DNA from: Lutibacter sp. A64
Lineage (GTDB): Bacteria > Bacteroidota > Bacteroidia > Flavobacteriales > Flavobacteriaceae
Direction of reading: 5' to 3'
Assembly (NCBI RefSeq): GCF_022429565.1
Contig: NZ_CP092487.1
Span: 3,490,001 to 3,554,000, forward strand
DNA length: 64,000 bases
Part shown: positions 25,601 through 40,600 of the stretch, piece by piece
Numbering within the stretch: position 1 is the stretch's first letter
How the letters are laid out: every line of letters starts with the position of its first letter
Made by a program: the position numbers and the translations under genes
Notes under the pieces: model-generated
The model's database searches: none
What the model saw: the letters and a program-made list of their open reading frames with translations, nothing else
What the model was told of the DNA's origin: nothing

Positions 25601-28600
25601 CCGATAATTGTGGTACAACTACATATCAAGATATTTTAGTTAACATTGATAGACAACCAACTGCAGTGGTAAGTGGTGGAGGTGCTGTATGTAACACTAC
25701 ACCTATAACATTAAGTGCTGTAGGATCTCAATTTGCTACGGGTTATATTTGGAGTAAACCATCTGGAATTTCTGGGACATTAGTACCTAACGGTACAGGA
25801 ACTACAGCAACATATACACCTAGTACTGCCGATGTTTTAAATGCAGCTACTTTAAACCCAATAACATTTACATTAGTTACAACTTCAGGTGGTTCTTGTG
25901 CGCAAAGTGCCCCAGTAACAGTAGATGTAACTATTATAGAACCACCAATAGTAAGCACAATTGCTGCAACAACTATTTGTGAAGATGGAAATTTTACACC
26001 TGATATAGCAAATGTTACTATTACCAATGCTGCATCTTTTGCTTGGACACATAATGGAGATGGGCATTTTACAAATATAAACAGTGAAACACCTACTTAT
26101 ATACCGGGAGTTAATGATAAAATAAATGGAACAGTTACATTAACACTAACAGCCTATGGTAACTCTCCTTGTTCATTTGAAACAAGTGAAACAATTTTAA
26201 CAATTGAAAAAAATCCTGTAATTGATCCTATTGCAGATGCCATAGTTTGTGCAAGTCCTATAACTCCATTAAATTTAAGTGCAACTATTCAAAATCCAGG
26301 TACTATTCTTTGGACTAGTAGTGGTACAGGTTCGTTTAATGGAACAGAAAATTCAGCAACACCAATTTTTACACCAAGTACTGCTGATTTAAATACAAAT
26401 ATTACCTTTACTGTTACGGTACAGCCTACAAGCTCTTGTGGCACAGTTGCTAAGGAAATATTTATTTATACCATAAATGAAGAACCTACGGTAAATGCTG
26501 GCGGAGATGACACTATTTGTGAAAGTCAGCCAACATATCAATTAAATGGTACTGTTAATAATGCAATTTCACAATTGTGGACAAGTTCAGGTTCAGGTTC
26601 TTTTGATAATGATACTAGTAAATATCCTATTTATACTTTTAGCCCTAGTGATATTGTAACAGGTTCTGTTACTTTTACATTATCAGGATCTCAAACTAGT
26701 TGTGGATCTATAACGGATGATGTTACTATTACCTTAGAAAGAAATCCAACTGTATCTGTTGGAGGTCCATATGAAATTTGTCAAGGAGAATCCATAACAT
26801 TATCTGGTAATGTTAACCATACTTCAGATTATGAATGGTCAAGAAGTTCGGGAAGTGGAACTTTTGTAGGTATTAATACTCTTAACCCTACTTATACATC
26901 AACTGGGTCAGAAACTGGTCTTATTACATTTACTTTAACAGCAGAACCTGATTCTTCTTCAGAATGTGCAACACCTAGTTTTGTTACTACGCAATTAAAG
27001 ATAGTTCCCAACCCTACAGCTGATGCCGGTGCCCCAGGTCAAATTTGTGAAGGAGATTCATTTTCTATTACCACAGCTTCTGCTACAGATTACGCAGGTT
27101 CGAGTGGTTCAACAGGGCTTTTATGGACAAGTTCTGGTGATGGTTCTTTCACTGGAGGTAATACATTGACACCAACATATAATCCAGGGGCTACCGATAA
27201 TAATAATGGTAGCGTAATATTAACATTAACAGCTAGTAATACGAATGCTCCTTGCTTTAATGATGCTGTAGATCAAATGACTTTAACCATTAACAAAATA
27301 CCAACAGTTAATGTAATAAATTCAAGCATAGATGTTTGTACAGATACGGCTCCTTTCGAAATTACAGGCGTAACAGCTTTAGATTACGATACTTTAGAAT
27401 GGACAACTTCGGGTTCTGGAACTTTTACACCTTCACCAAACCCTTTAAATACTACAACAGCTATTTTTTATAATCCATCAGTAACAGATATTACTTCTGG
27501 TTCTGTAGTATTGACATTAGAAGCAGCTAGAGATCCTTTAAATTGTAACTCTAGTACAACTAATACTGTAATTTTAAATTTTGTTGAAGATCCTATTGTT
27601 GATGCTGGTCCTGCAACAGCTACTATTTGTGAAGGAACTTCATACACCACACTTTCAGCTAGTGCTAATCATTATTCTAATGTAACCTGGACATCAACAG
27701 GTACTGGAACTTGGGGAGGTACTCAAAATGATGTATCAAACGCACAATATACACCGTCTATTGCAGATATTGGGTTGGGTTCAGTAACGCTTACCTTAAC
27801 AGCTACAGGTTTAGCCCCTTGTTTTGAAACTATTACAGATGCTATTGTTTTAAATTTAGAACCGTTACCTATAATTACAACAGCAGGCACAGCAACTGTT
27901 TGTGCAAGCGAAACATCATTTGCAATTGCAGGAACAAGTATTGCTAATAATTACGAACCAGTAACATTAGGAGATTGGACTTCAACAGGAACAGGAAGTT
28001 TTACCACTTCTGGAGACCCTTTAAATCCTATTTACACACCAACAGCTGCTGATATTGCTTCAGGAAATGTAACATTAACGTTAACAGTAACTCCTAAAGC
28101 ACCATGTTTAGCGCCACAAAGTGAGGATATTACCTTAACGTTTATCCCAGAGCCTATTGCAAATGCAGGTGGTAATTTATCGCAATGTGAAACTCCTTTT
28201 CAAATTATAACAGCTACAGCAACCGCAGGAACTTATAGCGGTTTGGTTTGGACTACATCAGGTACAGGTACTTTTGCTGGAGGAATAACAAATATTATAA
28301 ATCCTACATACATACCTTCTACTGCTGATATTTCTGCAGGTTCTGTAGATTTAACATTAACTGCGAATCCTGTAAGTCCTTGTGCAGCTCCTTATTCAGA
28401 AACTATTACTGTTAGTATAGCTAAGTTACCTGAAATTACTGTAGCGAATCAAGCTCCTATTTGTGAAGACGCAACGAATGTGCAAGTTTTAGGAACTAGT
28501 ATAACTGATACATTAAGTTTTATCTACACTTCTACAACAGGAACTATTATTAACAATGAAACAACTTTAAATCCAACCGTAACACCAAGTGCTACGGATA

Positions 28601-31600
28601 TTGCATTAGGATATATTGCACTAACTATTGAAGCTGAGCCTACTGGAACTTGTGGAACAACACCAGTAACTGAGATAGTAACAATTCCTATTGAAAGAAA
28701 TCCGGTTGTTAATGCTGGAACTCCTCAAAATATTTGTGAAGGAGAAACTATTACTACTTCAAATGCTACTGTTTCTTTTGTAGATATTGCAGGTGGTAAT
28801 TTAGTATGGACAAATAATGGAGGTGATGGTATTTTTATAACATCAGCTAATGCTGTAGTTACAACTTACCAACCAGGACCTACAGAAATAGATAACGGAC
28901 AAGTAAATTTAACTTTAACTGGAACGGCTACTTCACCATGTGCTGCAACTGCTATTGCTAATGTAACACATACAATAGTAAAAAATCCTACACTTAAGGT
29001 GAGTCCTGCTAGTGTAGATATTTGTGAAGATGCTACCTATCAAGTACAACCTGGACAGGTAACTATTACAGATTTTAGTAATGTTGCTTCGGTAGTTTGG
29101 TCTGCAACATCACCAGGAACTATAGCTCAAGGAAATCCCTTGGATTTAGAACCAGTTTTTACGCCAAGCATTACGGATATTAATAATGGTTATTCAGATT
29201 TAACAATTACAGTAACTCCAATAGGAAATTGTGCTGGAAATATTTTAACTAAAACTATTCGTGTTAACATTTCAAAAAATGCAACAATTGATGCAACCCA
29301 AACAAATTATACTTTTTGTGAAGGAACAAATAAACAATTAGAAGCTATTTTTACCAATGAAGATGCAAGTACTTATAACTGGCAAATAATTAGTGGTACA
29401 GGTAGCATTTCAGTAAATAATATAGCTACACCAGAATATATTCCAGCTTCAGATAGTGATACTGTAGTAATAAGAGTATCAGTAGCAGGTAATTCACCTT
29501 GTGCAAATATAGTGTCTAAAGAATTTACCATTAATAAAGTACAAACACCAGAGGTTACTTTAGCAACTAATGCTGTAACGGTTTGTAGTTCAGAAACTTC
29601 AATAGATTTAAATGCTGTAACAGTTACTAATACAACTGCAAATACAACATACCAATGGACAAGTTCATCTAGTAGTGCTACATTTAGTAATCCAAACAAC
29701 CCAATTTCAAACTATACTTTTTCGAGTGCAGATAAAACCAATGGTACAGTAACTTTACGTTTAACAGCAACTAGCGATGCAACTTGTGCTTTAGAAGATT
29801 ATGATGAAATTGTAATTACAATTATAGATGCTCCTGAAGTTACAATTACCAATCCTACTTCAGAAATATGTGAAGGAACAAGTTTTGCTGTAAATTCAAT
29901 TGCAACTACTGCAAATGCTAGCTCTTATTTATGGGAACCAATTGGAGCTTCAGATGGAACATTTTCTAATGCAAACGATTTAACGTTAGCAGAATATATA
30001 CCAGGAGCTAATGATATTTTAAATGGTTCGTTTACCATACAACTTACAGCATCGGGAGCTACAACTTGTACTCCAGCAACTGCAACTACAACTGTAAATA
30101 TAATTGCAAATCCTACTGTTGATGTTGGATTAGAAAACAGAACTAGTTGTGCTTCGGAACCTTTTGTAATTACTGGAGTTACAGGGCAAGATTATGATTC
30201 GTTATTATGGACTTCAACAAGTGGTACTCCTGGTACATTTAGTAATAATGGTATTTTAAATCCAACATATACACCAAGTGCAACAGAAATAGCATCAGGT
30301 TTACCAATAGTATTAAGACTTACAGCAAATCCGAAAACACCTTGTGCAACTCCTGTTTTTGATGATATTACTTTAAACTTAGCGCCAGAACAAATTGTAG
30401 ATGCAGGGGCAGATATGTCTATTTGTGAAGGTGAAGATATTATTTTAAATGGGTCTGCAACAAATGCTTCAAGTGTATATTGGACAACTAGTTCAACAGG
30501 AGCAACCTTTTCAACCACTGAAAATACAAGTTATACACCAAGTACTTTAGATTTAAATAATGGTACAGTTACGCTTACATTACATGCAGTTAGTGATACC
30601 AATTGTGTTGAAGTAGTGGATGCTGTAGTTGTAACTATTTTGAAAAAACCAACTGCAAATGCAGGAGGATCCGTTACAATTTGTGAAGGAGCTTCTTATA
30701 CCTTATTAGCTAGTGAAGCAACAGCAACCAATGCAAGTTCAATTTTATGGACAGTATCTGGTGGTGGAACTATTACAGCTGGTACAGAAACAACTTTAAC
30801 ACCAGAATTTATTCCTGCAGTAGGTCAAACAGGAAATGTAACACTAACATTAACGGCATATGCAAATACAACTTGTGGAACTGCTAATGATGTAATTTCT
30901 ACAAAAACTATTACTATTATTCCAAGTCCAGAAGTAAGTATACCTTCAACAAGCACTATTTGTCAGGGTGAAAGCTTAACAATTACTGCGGCAGAAGCAA
31001 TAGCTTCAAATTATGCTTCATTACTTTGGACATCGTCTAATGGTTTAGGAACTTTTTCACCATTAAATGCAGCAGCTACAACTTACACTCCAGATCCTAC
31101 ACAAACAGGTACGGTTACATTAACATTAACAGCAATTGCTTTAGATGGATCTTGTACAGATGTTTCAGAAGATTTAGATTTAACTATTGCTCCTTCTGTT
31201 CAAGTTGAAGCAGGAACAGGAACTGCAATTTGTGAGGATGAAACTTATATAATTTCAGATGCTTCCATTTTAAATGGAAATGGTGTGTTTAACTGGTCTA
31301 TTACAGGCCCTGCAACAATTACAGCAGGAACAGAAACAACACTTACTCCAGAAATAGTTCCTAATGTTGGAGCTTCAGGAATAGTAACTGTAACTTTAGA
31401 AGCTTCTGGTCCAGCAAGCTGTCCAGCTCCAGTTTCTGATACAGTATCTATTACAATTAATCCGTTGCCAGTTGTTGATGCAGGTTTACCAATTGAAGCT
31501 TGTGAAGGTATTACAGAAATTCCATTAAATGGAATTGCGAGTAATGGAGTAACGTATACATGGACACATACAGGAGCAGGAACAATTCAAGCAACCACGG

Positions 31601-34600
31601 ATCCTTTACAACCAAAATACATTCCAGCTGCGGCAGATTATACGAACCCTACAGGAGTAACAACAATTAATGTTTACTTAGAAGCTACTGGTGCAGGTAG
31701 TTGTGGAAATATAAATGATAGTACTACAATTACTTTATATGCAAACCCAACAGTTAATGCTGGAGCAGATATATCAGCATGTGAAGGAGGAACAGTAACA
31801 TTAAGTGGAGCAACAGCTACTAATTATAGCGCTGTAACTTGGTCTGGAGGTACAGGAACTTTTGATTATAGTTCATCTGCAATAAATCCAACCTATACTT
31901 TGGGTAGTGGAGATACAGGAACAGTAACTCTTACAATGTCTGCAACTCCAAATGTTGCTTGTGCAACTGGACCTATTACTGATGAAGTAGTTATTAATGT
32001 AACACAACTACCAACAATTACAACAACACAAAATGAATTTACTTTTTGTGCTGAAACATTTACTTTACCAGATGTTGTAACTATTACAAATAGTACTAAT
32101 TATACTTGGTCAAATACAACAGTGGTTTCAAATAAATCTGTTCCTGTAAATGCAACAACAGAAACACCTTCAATAACACCAACTGTTGATGAAATTAACA
32201 ATGGATTTATTTTGTTAACTTTAATTGCGCAACCTACAACACCGTGTGTTGGAACAGCAGAAGAAACTATAAAAATTAATTTAAATGCTGCTCCAATAAT
32301 TGATGCAGGGACTCTTGTTTCAGTATGTTCAGATACAAACCCAATAGCATTAAATTTTGGTGCTAGTGTTTCGCCAAATACTACAACATATAATTGGACT
32401 ACAGATGGTACTGGAACAATTTTGCCAAGTACTGTAAATAGTTTAGTACCACAATATACACCTGGTATAAATGAAACAGGTATTGTAACATTTACATTAC
32501 ATGCAACTAATCCATCGCCTTGTGTAGGTGAAACAACAGATACAGTAACTTTAGATATTACTCCGTTACCTACAGTAAATGCTGGTTCAGATGCGACTAT
32601 TTGTGAAGGATCGTCTTTTAATATTACAGATGCAGACGCATTATACTATACATCGATACAATGGACTGCTTCATATGATATTGCAGGAGCAAGTCCAGCA
32701 ACGGGTACATTTAATCCTTTAAGTGCAAATACAATAAATCCAACATACACACCAAGTGTAGACGATATAACTGCAGGTCAGGTATACCTTACTTTAAAAG
32801 CTTCTAATAGTTGTGGAATTACTTCAGACTATATGAAGTTAACTATTGAACCAGGAGTTGGAGTATTTGCAGGAAACAATACAACTCTTTGTGAAGGAGA
32901 ATCGTATGCCTTATTTGATGCTACTGCTGATAATGCAGCTGGAGGTGTTGTATGGACAAGTGCTCAAAATAGTAATGGAACTTCAGTTCCTAGTTATATA
33001 GGTGGAACTTTTAGTAGTACTACGGATACCAACCCAACATATACACCAAGCGTAGATGACGTGAATCAAGGTTATGTATATTTAATTTTAACCGGTTCTG
33101 GAGCAGGAACTTGTAGTGTTGATAATAGTTTTATGCGTATTGATATTGCTAAAAAACCATCAATTACTGTAACAGATGCTTCTATTTGTGTTGATACACC
33201 AAGTATTACGTTAAATAGTAGTGCAAATAATTATAAAACTATTGAATGGAGTATTTATAGCGGACCAGGAACTTTATCTAATAAATATTCAGAAACTCCT
33301 ACGTTTACTTCTGGATTAGCTTCAACAATTACAGCTGTACAGACAACAGTAGCAAGGGCGGTTTTAACACCAAATGATGGATGTCCTTCTTCAGAAACAA
33401 TTATTCAAGATTTAATTATTACAATTCAACCATTACCAACTGTTGAAGCAGGAGATAATGGAGCTGTTTGTTATATTTCTGGACAACCTATTTCTTTATT
33501 CACAATAAATAATACCAATGTACTTAATGCTAGTTCTCAAAATTGGTCTACTTCAGGAATTGGTAGTTTTACAGCAGGTACACCTACTAATTATCAGTCT
33601 TTAGCAAATAATTGTCCTGGAACTGAAGATTTAACATTAACGGCCAATGGTGTTGGAGCTTGTAGTTCAAGTACTGTTTCAGATGTAGTTACTTTAAATA
33701 TTAATTGCGAAGCGCCAGATTTGGGTACTATAACATCAAGTGCATCAACTACACTTTGTGCTGGAACAACAGGTGTTGTGTATCAAGTACCAGCAAATCC
33801 AAGTGTTACAACATATAATTGGAGTGTTCCAACAGGCGCAACTATTGTAAGTCAAAGTGATAATATTATTACGGTTGACTATGGTGCTAGTGCTATAAAT
33901 GGAAATGTAGCTGTGTATGCATCTAATTCTTGTGGAAATGGATCAATTTCTACTTTAGGAATTACTCTAGAACCTGTACCAGTTGCTACTACAATAGTTG
34001 GAGCAACAACAGTTTGCGCAGGAGAAACCGGAGTAACGTATACAGCAGGAGTAATACCTAATGCAACAAGTTATACTTGGACGCTTCCTGCAGGTGTTAG
34101 TTTAGTCTCTGGAGCAACAACCAACGAAATAACTGTAAACTTTACTTTAACTGCTGTTGATGGAGATATTATTGTACAAGCAAATAATGCATGTGGTTCT
34201 GGAGTAGCATCTGTGCTTCCAGTAACTGTTATTGCACCACCAACTTTAACGAATACAACTACTACACCAATATGTTCTGGGGATACTTTTACACATCCTT
34301 TAGTGAGCACACCAGGAGTTACATTTACTTGGGATAGACCAGTTCAAAGTGGTATTGATGGTAGTGCATCTGATTCAGGTGATATTACTGATGTATTGGT
34401 AAATACAACTGCTTCAGTTCAAAATGCAATTTATACCGTAACATTAACTTCAACTGAAGGATGTATAGCAACTGAAACTATTTCAGTAGCAATTAACCCA
34501 GCACCACAATTAACCAATGCTCCTGCACTTACTGAAATATGTTCAGGAGATACATTTGATTTTAGTCCTACAAGTAGTACTTCGGGTACAGTTTTATGGT

Positions 34601-37600
34601 CAAGAGCTACTATTGTTGGAATTGCAGAACTAGGATCTAACAATAATAATACACCAATTTCTGAAACTTTAACCAATACTACAGATGCCTTAATTACTGT
34701 AGATTATGAAATTACGTTGCCAGCAACAGGAAATGGATGTACTGATACAGTTATCGTTTCTGTAGATGTAAATCCTACGCCTTCAGATGCAGGAGTTATT
34801 TCAAGTACAGATACAACAGTATGTGCAGAAACATCTGGATATACATACTCTGTACCTGCAATACCAAATGCAACATCTTATGTTTGGACAGTTCCAGCAG
34901 GAGCAACTATTGTTTCTGGAGCTACTACTAATACAATAACTGTAGATTTTAGTGCAAGTGCCGTTTCAGGTAATATTGAAGTTTATGGAACTAATACTTG
35001 TGGTGATGGTGCTTCAAGTGCTTTACCAATAACAGTAATAGCACCACCAACACTTTCAAATATACCTTCTGTTTTAGATGAAATTTGTTCTGGAGATGCA
35101 TATGGTTATACACCTCTTAGTGCTACTGCAACTAGTTTTGATTGGGTAGTAAATCCTACATCAGGTATTACTGTTAATACAGCTAATGGTTCAGGAGCAA
35201 TTTCAGGAGCTTTAGAAAATACAACAAGTTCACCTATAACAGTAACATATGCTTATACATTAACAACTGCAGAAGGTTGTACCAATACCGAAGATGTACA
35301 AGTTGTTGTAAACCCATTACCAGTATTAGATAATTTAGCTACAGCGCCAACTGAAATATGTTCAGGAGCTTCATTTGACTTTGATCCGACTAGTGATCCA
35401 ATAGGCACAGTAACTTGGAGTAGAACAAAAATTGCAGGAATAACAGAATTAGGATCAAATAATAACACAAGTGGTATTCATGAGATTTTAACCAACACAA
35501 CTACTAATATAATCACGGTAGTTTATGATCTAGAAATAATTTCAAACGGATGTACAACTAATACAACTGTAAGTGTTGATGTATTACCAATACCAGGAAC
35601 TCCAGGTGCAATTACTGGAGATACTATTGTTTGTGAAGGAGTTAATGGAAATTATAGCGTACCAGCTATTGATGGAGCAACGTCTTATAATTGGACATTT
35701 AATGATGGAACAAATACAACAGTAATTACTACAACAACAAATACCTTAAATTTTGGTCCGATAACTACTTCAGGAACTTTAACAGTTCAAGGTGAAAATA
35801 CTTGTGGAACAGGTGTTGTTTCAGCAGCAATTAACATTACAGTAATAGCACCACCAACACTTTCAAATCTACCTTCTGTTTTAGATGAAATTTGTTCTGG
35901 AGATGCATATGGTTATACACCTCTTAGTGCTACTGCAACTAGTTTTGATTGGACAGTAAATCCTACATCAGGTATTACTGTTAATACAGCTAATGGTTCA
36001 GGAGCAATTTTAGGAGCTTTAGAAAATACAACAAGTTCACCTATAACGGTAACATATACTTATACATTAACAACAGCAGAAGGTTGTACCAATACCGAAG
36101 ATGTACAAGTTGTGGTAAACCCATTACCAGTATTAAATAATTTAGCAACTGCACCAACTGAAATATGTTCAGGAGACACTTATGCATATAATCCTTCAAG
36201 TATACCTGGAGGAACTATTAATTGGTCAAGAAATTATACAAGTGGTATTACTGAAATTCCAGCTAGTGGAACAGGAGCTATAAGTGAAACATTAACTAAT
36301 ACAACAACAAATATAATTACTGTTGTTTACGATTTAGAAATAATTTCAAACGGATGTACAACTAATACAACAGTAAGCGTTGATGTATTACCAATACCCG
36401 GCACTCCAGATGCAATTACAGGAGATGGAATTGTTTGTGAAGGAGCTAATGGAAATTATAGTGTAACAGCTATTGAAGCTGCAACTTCATATAATTGGAC
36501 ATATAGTGACGGAACAAATACAACAGTAATTACTACTGCTACCAATACCTTAAATTATGGTCCGATAACTAATTCAGGAACTTTAACAGTTCAAGGTGAA
36601 AATGCTTGTGGAACAGGTGTTGTTTCAGCAGCATTTAATATTACTGTAATTGTTCCACCAACACTTTCAAATGCCCCTAGTGCTGCTGAAGTCTGTTCGG
36701 GAGAATTATTTAGTTATACTCCAGCTAGTTTACAAGGTATTCAATTTGAATGGGAAAGATCTTTGGTTTCAGGTATTTCTAATAGTGCTGTAACAGCGAT
36801 TAATGGAGCGATTAATGAAACTTTAATAAATACAACTAGTACTCCTATTACAGTTACATATACCTATACAATTACAACAATAGATGGTTGTACTAATACG
36901 GAAAGTTTTGATGTACTTGTACAACCTTCACCAGTATTAAATTCAGGTACACCAGCAGCTATATGTTCTGGAGACTATTTTATATACAATCCTACAAGTG
37001 AACCAGTAGCAAGTACCATTAATTGGTCAGTTGTAAATTCTAGTGATTTTATAGCAACGGGCTCTGGTACAGGTTCTGGACCAATAAATCAACAATTAAC
37101 AAACTTAACAAATGGTGTTGTAACTGTTGTTTACAATCTTGAAATTATTGCAAATGGCTGTACAAGTAATACTACTATTAGTGTAGATGTAAACCCATTA
37201 CCTGATGCAGCAGGTACAATTATTGGTGATAATAATATTTGTGCTGGTAGTGCAGGAAATACGTATACGGTACCTTTAATTGCAAATGCAACAAGTTATT
37301 TATGGACCTTACCAGATGGTTCTACATATTCAACTTCCGGTAACACATTGGTTACTTCTTTTGGTTCTTCAGCAATGTCTGGAAATTTAACAGTACAAGG
37401 TATTAATGCTTGTGGTAACGGTGCAGTATCTAATCCATATTATATTAATATTATTACACCACCAACACTTTCAAATATACCTACAAGTGCAGCAATTTGT
37501 TCAGATATTCAGTTTAATTACACTCCAGCAAGTAGTTCTGCAGTAAATTATAATTGGGTACGAAATTTTGTGCCAGGAATTAGTCCGGCAACAAGTTTAG

Positions 37601-40600
37601 GTTCAAATGCGATTAATGAGGTGTTAACCAATACAACTAATTCGCCTATTACTGTAACTTATACTTATACCTTAGAAACATCGGAAGGTTGTACAAATAC
37701 TTCAACACAAGACGTACAAGTTACCGTTAATCCTTCACCAATATTAACAGCTGCAGCACCAGTTTCAATTTGTTCAGGAGATTCCTTTACATATACACTT
37801 TCAAGTAATATTCCTACAGCAACTTTTACTTGGAAAAGAGCTGCTACAGGTACCATTTCAGAAAGTTCAAGTACTGGTACTGGAGATATTAATGAAACTA
37901 GTTTAACCAATTTAACAGAGAATGTAGTTACGGTTATTTATGATGTTACAATTGATGATGGAACGTGTACTACAGATACAACTGTAAGCGTAGATGTAGC
38001 ACCTATTCCGGGAGATGGAAAAGATATTTCTGGTCCTAATACGGTGTGCGCAGGAGAAACAGGTGTGGTATATACTACTCAAGAAATTACGAATGCAGTA
38101 GATTATTTATGGACCTTACCTGATGGTAGTGAAGTTACTACTTCAAGTAGTACTATTACTATTAATTTTGCAGCAACAGCAACTACAGGTAGTTTAACTG
38201 TACAAGGTGTAAATGCCTGTGGAAAAGGAATAAGCTCAAATCCATATACAATTACTGTTGTACAACAGCCAACATTATCAAGTAGTTTAACACCGCCAGC
38301 TGTATGTTCTGGTGAGTTATTTCATTATGAAGCTACTAGTGCAAACACAACTACTACTTTTGAATGGGAACGTATAGCTCAACCTAATATTGCAAATGCT
38401 GCAGGTTTTGGATTTAATACTATTAATGAAGTGTTGATAAATACAACAGATGTACCAGTACCTGTTGATTATGAAGTAACATTAACAACAACAGATGGTT
38501 GTAGCAATACACAAACAGTTACGGTAATTGTAAACCCATTACCAAGTTTAGATTTAGTTGTAACTGATGCTCCTGGAAGCGTATGTTCTGGAGTTTCTTT
38601 TTCATTCACACCACAAACAAAAGCTGTACCAGTAACTACTGGAGCTATTAGTTGGGTTAGAAATGGGGTTACAGGTATTAATGGTTCTTCATCTAGTAGT
38701 GGTTCAGGAACCATAAATGAAACACTTACAAATTCAACTAATAATACAATTACAGTTGAATATATAATAACCTTACCAGGTACTACAGCTAATGGTTGTA
38801 CTTCAACTGAAATTATTGAAGTTGATGTTGACCCAGTACCAGCTGAAGCAGGTGTAATTACTGGTCCTACTGAAGTTTGTGCAGGTTCAACTGGGCATGT
38901 GTATAGTGTAGCTTCAATTACTAACGCTCTTGAATATGTATGGACATTACCTAATGGCAGTGTTGTTACTACAAACTCTAATACAATAACTATTGATTAT
39001 AATGTGTCAGCTACGGATGGTTCGCTTTCTGTAGAAGGTAAAAATGATTGTGGAAACGGAATACCTTCTGTATTACCAATTACTGTAATTGCTCCACCTG
39101 TATTATCAAGTTCATTAACATATGAAGTTTGTTCAAATACAACATTTAATTATACTCCAACAAGTAGTACGGGAACCACTTTTAGTTGGACAAGGTCTGC
39201 AAATCCAAATATTCAAAATCCAGCTAATAATGGTACTGGAGCTATTAATGAAACACTTATAAATACAAGTAATAATGATGTATTAGTAGATTATGAATAC
39301 ACTATTACAACTGATATAGGATGTACAAATACAGAAATAATAACAGTAACTGTACACCCATCACCATCGCTTGATTTTACAGTACTACCAACTTCGGACA
39401 TATGTTCAGGAGAAGTATTTACATATACACCTGTTCTAAATTCAACTCCAGCTACAACTGGTCCTGTAATTTGGACACGAGTAGATATTGCAGGAATTAC
39501 TTCATCTGGTGTTAACACTGGATCCGGAACTATTACAGAAACATTAACAAACTCTACAAGTAATACTATAGCAGTAACCTATCAATTAGAGTTACCTGCA
39601 ACAACCCCGCAAGGTTGTACGGCAACAGAAAATATAGTAGTAAATGTTTATCCATCTCCAATTGCAACCATAGGTGGTGGTGGAAATGCTTGTTTAAATA
39701 GTACAGATAATTTAATAACTTTTACAGGTGCAAATGGTGTTGCTCCATATACTTTTGAATATACTGTAAATGGATCTACTTTAAACACCATAACAACAGT
39801 AGGAAATAACAATAGTGTTCAAGTAACGTCTTCATCAAGTATAATTGGTTCATATAGCTATGAATTACAAAGAATTATAGATGCAAATGGTTGTGAAACC
39901 GACTTATCATCAGCACCATTGACTGCTACAATAGATGTTATTGCAGCACCTACTTTAATAATAACCAATCCATTACCAATTTGTGAAAATGCTACTGCTG
40001 ATTTAACAGATACTGCGATTACTGCTGGTTCAGATACAAATATCACATTATCTTATTGGACGGATGCAACAGGTACAAACCCTTATTATACACCTGAAGC
40101 AGCAACACCAGGTATATATTATATTAAAGCAATTAATAACACAACAGGATGTTCAAGTATTGAACCTGTTGAAGTTATAGGAGTTCCTACGCCAGAAATT
40201 ATAGTAAATAGTTTAACTATCTGTGAGGGAGATGTTGCCACTATTGCTGTTTCTCCAAAAAATAGTGGAGATACTTATCTGGCAGGAACTTTTGGAAATA
40301 CCTATACTTATAGTTGGGATACAGCTAGTTTAGGTACTAGTCCAGGAAATGTAGCAACTTTTACAACACCAACTACACTTACTGCTGGAACTTATAATTA
40401 CAGCGTAACTATAACAAGTGTTGAAAGACCAACCTGTATTAGTGAAACTGTATATGGAACATTAACTGTTAATCCATTACCTACAGCAACTATAAGTGGG
40501 CCAACAGCACCAGTTTGTGTTGATGAGCAAGCAACACTTACATTTACAGGTAGTTTAGGAACTGCTCCATATACATTTGAGTATAATATAGATGGAGGAA

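Noticed and set aside
26491-33714. Regular repeats that might suggest a CRISPR array or satellite DNA
   Set aside because: The units are about 280 bases, diverged in sequence, in frame and encode a consistent domain pattern, so they are coding repeats.
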